A stretch of DNA of 20,815 nt from Bacillota bacterium (GTDB taxonomy: Bacteria > Bacillota > Sulfobacillia > RBS10-35 > JAJYVM01): positions 1 through 20,815 of the forward strand of contig JAJYVM010000011.1 in NCBI GenBank assembly GCA_021792015.1, given 5' to 3'. Shown here piece by piece: positions 16,564 through 20,815 of this stretch. The position numbers were made by a program, and so were the translations under genes. The number at the start of each line of letters is the position of its first letter. The stretch's first letter is position 1. The notes below the pieces were generated by a model, which was not told the origin of the DNA, did not search any database, and saw nothing but the letters and a program-made list of their open reading frames with translations.

Positions 16564-17376
16564 TCAGTCGTCGGCCGGGTCGCCCACGTTGGCGGCGTAG
16601 GTGCCGGTGGGCTCGTCCACCGGCGCGTAGGCCGAGACGTCCACCTCGGCGGCCAGGCGCAGGGAGGCGGAGGTCACGGCGCGGATGATGCGCTCGAGCC
16701 CGCCCTCCTGGAACAGCTCCGATGGGCCCTGCACGGCCAGGGCGGCGATGGCGCGGCCGCTGCCGCCGAACACCGGCGCGGCGACCGAGCTCTGGCCCGT
16801 GCGCGCCTCGTCGCGGCTCACGGCGTACCCGCGGCGCCGCGTCTCCTGGACGCTGTGCAGCACATCGTCGGGGGCGGTGGGCGTGCTGTCGGTGAGCGGC
16901 GGGAACGGGGCCGACTCCAGGATCAGATCGCGCGCGGCCGCCTCGGGCATGAAGGCCAGCAGGGCGCGGGCGGCGGCCGTGGCGTGCAGCGGCAGGTGGG
17001 TGCCGGAGGCGATGCCCGTGGCGCCGGCGCGGCCGTCGGCCAGCGCGACGGAGACGGGGTCGCCCTCGGACCAGACGGTCAGGAAGGCCGTGCAGCCGGT
17101 CTCGGTGGCCAGGCGGCGCAGGTAGGGGACGCTGGAGCGGCGCAGGGCCTCGCCGGCAGAGAACGGTTGACCGAGTCGGATGAGGGCCGGACCGAGCCGG
17201 TAGCGGCGGGTCAGGCTGTCCTGGACGATGAACTCGTGCCGGCGGAGAGAGTTGAGCATGCGGTGCAGTGTGCTCTTGGGGATGTTGTGCCGGCGACTGA
17301 GCTCCGTGATGCCGCTGCCGTGGGGGGCTTCGGCCAAGCTGCTCAGCACCTCGACGGTCCGGTCGACCCAGATCAA
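16564..17376 (-). CDS. IclR-family transcriptional regulator
   Basis: The gene encodes about 270 residues from TTG 17376. The N-terminal winged helix-turn-helix contains VDRTVEVLSSLAEAP, ITELSRRHNIPKSTLHRML and YRLGPALIRLG. The C-terminal IclR effector-binding domain contains FLTVWSEGDPVSVAL, GTHLPLHATAAARALLAF, RRRGYAVSRDEARTG and VAAPVFGGSGRAIAALAV. Family members are homodimeric repressors or activators of catabolic or transport genes that bind small metabolites. TTG 17376 is chosen because GAAAGGAG precedes it by 10 bases and the family usually begins shortly before the helix-turn-helix. GTG 17409 is in frame but has no ribosome site and would add 11 residues. The gene is divergent from the amidohydrolase gene across a dyad-rich gap, the usual layout for an IclR regulator of its neighbour. 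The effector is unknown. Confidence 0.9.
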   Translation of the reverse strand: MIWVDRTVEVLSSLAEAPHGSGITELSRRHNIPKSTLHRMLNSLRRHEFIVQDSLTRRYRLGPALIRLGQPFSAGEALRRSSVPYLRRLATETGCTAFLTVWSEGDPVSVALADGRAGATGIASGTHLPLHATAAARALLAFMPEAAARDLILESAPFPPLTDSTPTAPDDVLHSVQETRRRGYAVSRDEARTGQSSVAAPVFGGSGRAIAALAVQGPSELFQEGGLERIIRAVTSASLRLAAEVDVSAYAPVDEPTGTYAANVGDPADD

Positions 17377-17386
17377 GGATCTGCAT

Positions 17387-17394
17387 CTCCTTTC
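17387..17394 (-). promoter_or_regulatory. Ribosome binding site of the IclR gene
   Basis: GAAAGGAG on the minus strand lies 10 bases before TTG 17376. It decides the start over GTG 17409. An ATG between the two is out of frame. Confidence 0.6.
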
Positions 17395-17461
17395 GGCGAT
17401 GGGGGGCACGTGCTAGGATGGCCCTCGGTTGGCCCCTGCGGAGCTGGCCCTCCATGTCGCC

Positions 17462-17485
17462 GCGATGCGCATTGCGTCGCATCGC
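17462..17485. promoter_or_regulatory. 8-bp inverted repeat in the IclR/amidohydrolase gap
   Basis: The arms GCGATGCG and CGCATCGC are perfectly complementary and separated by 8 bases. The repeat lies in the presumed 5' leader of the IclR gene, so it may be a leader hairpin or an operator. Confidence 0.45.
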
Positions 17486-17498
17486 CATGGATTCTGAC

Positions 17499-17515
17499 GG
17501 AACTGGCGGAGTTCC
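17499..17515. promoter_or_regulatory. Candidate IclR operator
   Basis: GGAACT-ggcgg-AGTTCC is a 6-bp inverted repeat, with GAC and GTC further out extending the symmetry. A further GGAACT half-site lies at 17541-17546. IclR operators are commonly short dyads containing a GGAA/TTCC-type core. The site sits just downstream of the predicted minus-strand start of transcription, which would suit autorepression. Confidence 0.4.
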
Positions 17516-17522
17516 CTGTCGA

Positions 17523-17551
17523 AGGGTAATTCTCGCCGTCGGAACTGTCAA
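17523..17551 (-). promoter_or_regulatory. Candidate sigma-A-type promoter for the IclR gene
   Basis: On the minus strand a perfect -35 TTGACA (17546-17551) is followed by a 17-base spacer and TACCCT (17523-17528), a weak -10 element. The -35 lies within the palindrome TGTCA-a-TGACA (17546-17556). Confidence 0.4.
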
Positions 17552-17583
17552 TGACACTTTCGTTGGATTTCGACGAATATCGC

Positions 17584-17590
17584 GAGGTGG
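17584..17590 (+). promoter_or_regulatory. Ribosome binding site of the amidohydrolase gene
   Basis: GAGGTGG lies 9 bases before ATG 17600, favouring this ATG over the in-frame ATG at 17609. Confidence 0.55.
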
Positions 17591-17599
17591 CTCACGCGC

Positions 17600-18991
17600 A
17601 TGGTGGACATGTGTTTGCGGGACGCGACGCTGGTAACGCCGACCGGGTTGCGGCGGGCGCACCTGCTCGTGGCCGGCGGCCGCATCGCGGACATTGTCGA
17701 GTTTGGAGAGGTGGGCGCGGGCGGGGCGGGGGCCGGAGCGGCGGGCGCGCAGCCGGCCCCGCTGCCGGCGGCGCGCGCGACCATCGAGTGCGGCGGCCTG
17801 CACGTGCTGGCCGGCGCGATCGATGCCCACGTGCACTTTCGCGAACCCGGCCTGTCCTACAAGGAGGACTGGGACACGGGCTCGCGGGCCGCGGCGTGCG
17901 GCGGCGTGACGACGGTGCTCGACATGCCGAACGTGCAGCCGCCAACGCGCGATCCCGCGGCGCTGGCCATGAAGCTGGCGTGCGCGCGCGGGCGGTCGTT
18001 TGTGAACTTCGGGCTTTACGGCGTCATCGCCGACGACGGGCCCGAGGCGGTGCTGCCGCTCGTGCGGGCCGGCGTCATCGGGTTCAAGGTGTTTCTCGGC
18101 GAGACGGTCGGCGGCATCCCGTCGCCGGATGACGGGGCGCTGCTGGCGGCCATGCGCGTCGTCGCCGGGGCCGGGCTGCGGGTGGGCGTGCACGCGGAGA
18201 ACAACGCGCTGCTCAGGTGGTTTGGGGATGAGGTGCGCGCAAGCGGCCGCCGCGACCCGCTGGCCCACCCCGACGCGCGGCCGGTCATCGCCGAATCCGA
18301 GGCCACCAGCCGGGCGATCCTGCTGGCGCGGGAGGCCGGCTGCCCGCTGACCGTGCACCATGTCACGTGCGCCCCGGCAGCCGAGCACGTGCGGGCGGCC
18401 CGCGCGCGGGGCCAGGACGTCGTCGGCGAGACCTGCCCCCAGTATTTGCTGCTCAGCGCGGACGACATGGCCCGCCTGGGGCCGATGATGAAGATCAATC
18501 CGCCGGTGCGGGGGCCGGGGCACGCCGAGGCGCTGTGGGAGGCGCTGCGCGCGGGCGGTCTGAGCATGGTGGGCTCGGACCACTCGCCACACGCGCTGGA
18601 GGAGAAGCAGGGGGACATCTGGCAGGCGGCCGCGGGCTGGCCCGGGGTGGAGACGCTGCTGCCGCTGATGCTGACGGCTGCCGTCGAAGGCCGCTGCACG
18701 CTGTCGGATGTGGCGCGCTGGCTTGGCGAGGCCCCGGCGCGGACGTGGGGGCTGTGGCCGAAAAAGGGCAACTTGGCGGTCGGCGCCGACGCCGACCTCA
18801 CGGTGTGCGACCTCGGCCATCACGGCGTGGTGCGGGCGGAGGGCCTGCACAGCAAGCACCGCTTCACGGCGTTCGAGGGGCGGACGCTGCGGGCGCGGGT
18901 CGTCGCCACGCTCGTCGGCGGCGAGATCGCCATGCGCGGCGGCGAGGTGGTCGGCCCGCCGCGCGGGCAGTGGCTGCGGCCGAGCGAATAG
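17600..18991 (+). CDS. Dihydroorotase/allantoinase-family cyclic amidohydrolase (probable dihydroorotase)
   Basis: The gene encodes 463 residues. It is a metal-dependent cyclic amidohydrolase that hydrolyses or closes an amide ring such as dihydroorotate, allantoin or a hydantoin. Metal-site motifs are intact: DAHVHFREPG (His77, His79), GFKVFLG (Lys163, the residue carboxylated in this superfamily), VHAEN (His198), VHHVTC (His254) and GSDHSPH (Asp327). The KEDWDTGSRAAACGGVTTVLDMPN segment and GWPGVETLLPLML are typical of multifunctional-complex-type dihydroorotases. The Lys is also found in allantoinases, so the substrate is not fixed by sequence alone. A dihydroorotate dehydrogenase-like gene follows, which favours dihydroorotase (PyrC role). 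The divergent IclR gene favours a catabolic role. A Gly/Ala/Pro-rich insertion at residues 36-60 is unusual. Confidence 0.82.
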   Translation: MVDMCLRDATLVTPTGLRRAHLLVAGGRIADIVEFGEVGAGGAGAGAAGAQPAPLPAARATIECGGLHVLAGAIDAHVHFREPGLSYKEDWDTGSRAAACGGVTTVLDMPNVQPPTRDPAALAMKLACARGRSFVNFGLYGVIADDGPEAVLPLVRAGVIGFKVFLGETVGGIPSPDDGALLAAMRVVAGAGLRVGVHAENNALLRWFGDEVRASGRRDPLAHPDARPVIAESEATSRAILLAREAGCPLTVHHVTCAPAAEHVRAARARGQDVVGETCPQYLLLSADDMARLGPMMKINPPVRGPGHAEALWEALRAGGLSMVGSDHSPHALEEKQGDIWQAAAGWPGVETLLPLMLTAAVEGRCTLSDVARWLGEAPARTWGLWPKKGNLAVGADADLTVCDLGHHGVVRAEGLHSKHRFTAFEGRTLRARVVATLVGGEIAMRGGEVVGPPRGQWLRPSE

Positions 18992-19237
18992 GCGCCGGGC
19001 TCGGCTCCCCTCCCGCGACGCTCAGGCGGGCCCAGGCGGCGTGCTGCGGAACCAGGTGAGAGGCTCCGCACCCGACGAACCGGCGCGCCGCGGAATCGGG
19101 GCGCGCACCGGCCCGTGCGACGGGGTCTCGGGCCCCGCGCTTCCCGGCGTCGCGCCCGGCAGGCGGGGCGGGCCTGTGTGGCGCGTCGCACCGACGGCAT
19201 GCTGACCCTATAATCGTCCGGGGGGCAGGCCATCACC
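18992..19237. other. Gap with GC-rich dyads between amidohydrolase and dehydrogenase genes
   Basis: The stretch holds GC-rich inverted repeats, for example CGGGG-tctcggg-CCCCG at 19121-19137. These may end the upstream transcript, although no T-run follows. The promoter at 19185-19214 lies at its right end. I see no gene in it. Confidence 0.4.
19185..19214 (+). promoter_or_regulatory. Promoter for the dihydroorotate dehydrogenase-like gene
   Basis: A perfect TATAAT at 19209-19214 stands out against the GC-rich background. A weak -35 (GTCGCA at 19185-19190) lies 18 bases upstream. Transcription would start near 19221, giving a leader of about 17 bases before TTG 19238 that contains the purine-rich GGGGGCAGG. 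Confidence 0.6.
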
Positions 19238-20215
19238 TTGTCGCAACGACTCGCCGTGCGCTTCGCCGGAATGAGCTGGGACAACCCCCTGACGGTGGCG
19301 TCGGGGATCTACGTGCCGTGGGGCCGCGACATGCCGCAGCTGCCGCTCGGCGAGCTCGGCGCCGTGACCTGCAAGAGCGTCAGCACCGAGCCGTGGCCGG
19401 GCAACGTCAAGCCGTGGTTCGCCGACCTCGGGGCCGATCTCGGCATGCTCAACGCCATCGGCATCCGCAACCCCGGGATCGACGACTACCTCCGCGACTT
19501 CACGGACGAGCTGCGCGCGATCGGCAGGCCCCTGATCCAGAGCCTGGCCGCCGTGCGCGTGGAGGACTTCTGCCGCCTGGCCGCCCGCTTCACCGAAACC
19601 GGGCTGTTCGCCGCGCTTGAGCTCAACATGTCCTGCCCGAACACCGACGGGGCGCAGATGGCCTTCGGGCAGGCGCCCGAGCCCGCCCATGACCTGGTTC
19701 GCGCCGTGCGCGCGGAGACGGACCTGCCGATCATCGCCAAGCTCACGCCGAACACGGCCGACGTCGCGGCGGTGGCCCGCGCCTGCGCCGAGGCGGGGGC
19801 GTCGGCGCTGACGCTGATCAACACCGTGCTGGCCATGGACATCGACGTGCGCACCGGCCTGCCGCGCACGGGCCTGCGCACGGCCGGCCTGTCGGGTCCG
19901 GCCATCCGGCCCCTGGCGCTGCGGATCGTCTGGGACGTGCACGCGGCCGTCGACCTGCCCATCATCGGCGCCGGCGGCATCGGTAGCGCCGAGGACGCGC
20001 TGAAGTTCATCCTCGCGGGCGCGACCGCGGTCGCCGTCGGCACGGCGGCCGTCCGGCGCCCGCCCGTCATGGGCGAGATCCTGGACGGCCTCGACGCCGC
20101 CTGCGCGGAGCGGGGGACCGACATCGCGGGGCTGGTGGGGCTGTCCCACCGGCTGCTCGCCGAGCGGGCGGCGGCGGTCGCCGCCGACAGGGATTCCGGC
20201 GCGGTCACGCGCTGA
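19238..20215 (+). CDS. pyrD: Dihydroorotate dehydrogenase-like flavoprotein, class 1B type (PyrD catalytic subunit)
   Basis: The gene encodes 325 residues with a TTG start. It is an FMN TIM-barrel enzyme oxidising dihydroorotate to orotate in pyrimidine synthesis. Motifs: NPLTVASGIY; CKSVSTEPWPGN; MLNAIGIRNPGI; ELNMSCPNT with Cys133 as the catalytic base typical of class 1; AKLTPN (Lys168); INTVLAMDIDVRTG and GLSGPAIRPLALRIV, both characteristic of class 1B; and an FMN-phosphate site near GAGGIGSAEDALKFILAGATAVAVGTA. TTG 19238 matches the usual family N-terminus, and no better in-frame start lies upstream. Class 1B enzymes work with an electron-transfer partner (PyrK); no pyrK is in this window. 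The gene has its own promoter 3' of the amidohydrolase gene, so the two may be co-regulated or separate. A related role in catabolic oxidoreduction is possible. Confidence 0.85.
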   Translation: MSQRLAVRFAGMSWDNPLTVASGIYVPWGRDMPQLPLGELGAVTCKSVSTEPWPGNVKPWFADLGADLGMLNAIGIRNPGIDDYLRDFTDELRAIGRPLIQSLAAVRVEDFCRLAARFTETGLFAALELNMSCPNTDGAQMAFGQAPEPAHDLVRAVRAETDLPIIAKLTPNTADVAAVARACAEAGASALTLINTVLAMDIDVRTGLPRTGLRTAGLSGPAIRPLALRIVWDVHAAVDLPIIGAGGIGSAEDALKFILAGATAVAVGTAAVRRPPVMGEILDGLDAACAERGTDIAGLVGLSHRLLAERAAAVAADRDSGAVTR

Positions 20216-20569
20216 AGGGCGCGCCACATGCTGCGGGCCCGCCTCCGGCCGCGGGCCGACCCGACCCGCGGTGCCGTGCCGCGGAGCGTATTTCGGCAAT
20301 CCATCTGGGGTGGCGGGTCGCATCACCAGGCGGGCGTGCGTCACCGGGACGCCAGACCTTCACGCGCTCCGGCAGACGGCGGGCCTCACCCACCCAGGCG
20401 CGGGTATGCCGGGGATGGTCCGGGCCGGATCCCTGCGAGGGGGGATGTCGCCGCAAGGGGTGGACCGCAGGCCGGAGGGCGCCGGGCGTGGATCGCGCCC
20501 GCCACAGCCCCGCCGCTCCCGCGCGCCGCCCGAGCCCCTGCCGGTCATTGCCCATGCCCGTCCGCCAGG
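20216..20569. other. Non-coding stretch of about 350 bases
   Basis: A GC-rich hairpin (arms GGCCCGC at 20236-20242 and GCGGGCC at 20251-20257) starts 20 bases after the dehydrogenase stop and could end its transcript. The rest shows no convincing gene, RNA or repeat. A longer pairing of GGTCC with GGACC around 20417-20468 is weak. Confidence 0.45.
20236..20257. terminator. GC-rich hairpin after the dehydrogenase gene
   Basis: 7-bp perfect arms (GGCCCGC/GCGGGCC) with an 8-base loop sit 20 bases downstream of the TGA at 20213-20215. There is no T-run, so it is terminator-like rather than a certain terminator. Confidence 0.4.
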
Positions 20570-20815
20570 ATGCGACCCGCGTCCGTCGAAGGAGGCTCAG
20601 CATGGCACGGTCGGCCACCCGCCTCGGCGGGCTCGGGCACGTGCGCGGGAGGTAGGCAGCTCATCGCCGAGGCAGGTCCGGCCCCCACCGCGGTCGCAGC
20701 CTTCCAGAACAAGCAGCTGCTCCTGGCATCGGCCGCCGCCGGCGCGCTCATGTTCTCGATGAACATGCTGGTGCCGCTGCTCCCGCTCGCGGCCGTGAAG
20801 GACCAGGCGGGCGCC
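20570..20815 (+). CDS. Major facilitator superfamily transporter N-terminus, cut by window end; 5' end possibly frameshifted
   Basis: In the frame that runs to the last base, the end of the window encodes FQNKQLLLASAAAGALMFSM followed by NMLVPLLPLAAVKDQAGA. This matches the first membrane helix and the following loop of major facilitator drug/efflux-type transporters. The start is uncertain. ATG 20570 is in frame but has no ribosome site. A perfect AAGGAGG at 20589-20595 sits 6 bases before ATG 20602, but that ATG is in another frame and meets a TAG at 20653-20655 after 17 codons. A frameshift between the two, a sequencing error or a short upstream ORF would each explain this. The substrate cannot be judged from the fragment. 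Confidence 0.55.
   Translation, partial: MRPASVEGGSAWHGRPPASAGSGTCAGGRQLIAEAGPAPTAVAAFQNKQLLLASAAAGALMFSMNMLVPLLPLAAVKDQAGA
20589..20655 (+). other. Strong ribosome site plus 17-codon ORF upstream of the transporter
   Basis: AAGGAGG (20589-20595) with ATG 20602 encodes MARSATRLGGLGHVRGR and stops at TAG 20653-20655. It could be a short leader peptide or the original 5' end of the transporter before an indel. Confidence 0.35.

Noticed and set aside
17551..17580. Plus-strand promoter ATGACA - 18 - GAATAT for the amidohydrolase gene
   Set aside because: Its start of transcription would fall on the ribosome site at 17584-17590, so it could not give a normal leader.
16538..18859. Minus-strand open frame of 773 codons across the IclR and amidohydrolase genes
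   Set aside because: It overlaps two well-supported genes in other frames and is compositionally biased.
20271..20762. Plus-strand open frame of 163 codons over the transporter upstream region
   Set aside because: It has no domain and a Pro/Arg/Ser-rich product, and it overlaps the frame encoding the transporter's first membrane helix.

Overview
The window is very GC-rich DNA with G or C at most third codon positions. It carries AGGAG-type ribosome binding sites, some TTG/GTG starts, a sigma-A-like TATAAT box and a class 1B-type dihydroorotate dehydrogenase. This fits a high-GC bacterium, most likely a high-GC Bacillota lineage. Actinobacteria or Chloroflexota cannot be excluded, and no rRNA or tRNA settles the question.

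Region 1 (1-16444) is a surface or secreted protein locus of three same-strand genes. The first (1-2976, 5' end outside the window) encodes a glycine-rich, beta-helix-like protein with an Ig-like segment, five fibronectin type III domains, one IPT/TIG domain and a C-terminal 'GWN' module. The second (3051-5819) is a large LuxR-type ATPase regulator of the MalT/LAL kind. The third (5969-16444) encodes a giant secreted protein of about 3491 residues. It has a signal peptide, three tandem repeats of about 305 residues of a type I do not recognise, a Ser/Thr-rich module containing two similar hairpin-like segments, 17 IPT/TIG domains interrupted by one Big_1-like domain, and the same C-terminal 'GWN' module as the first protein. 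After each of the two large genes lies a perfect palindrome with the shared core CCGGRCGTACGYCCGG. The layout suggests two related extracellular proteins flanking a possible dedicated regulator.

Region 2 (16445-20215) is metabolic. An IclR-family regulator on the minus strand is divergent from a dihydroorotase/allantoinase-family amidohydrolase, with a dyad-rich intergenic region between them. Downstream, behind its own TATAAT promoter, is a dihydroorotate dehydrogenase-like flavoprotein of class 1B type. Together they could perform two consecutive pyrimidine pathway steps, or a catabolic variant under IclR control.

Region 3 (20216-20815) is a non-coding stretch of about 350 bases followed by the start of a major facilitator transporter cut off by the window end. 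Its 5' end looks frameshifted, or is preceded by a short upstream ORF.

The most novel material is the giant protein's N-terminal repeats, its Ser/Thr-rich hairpin module, the cysteine-pair TIG array and the shared C-terminal module.
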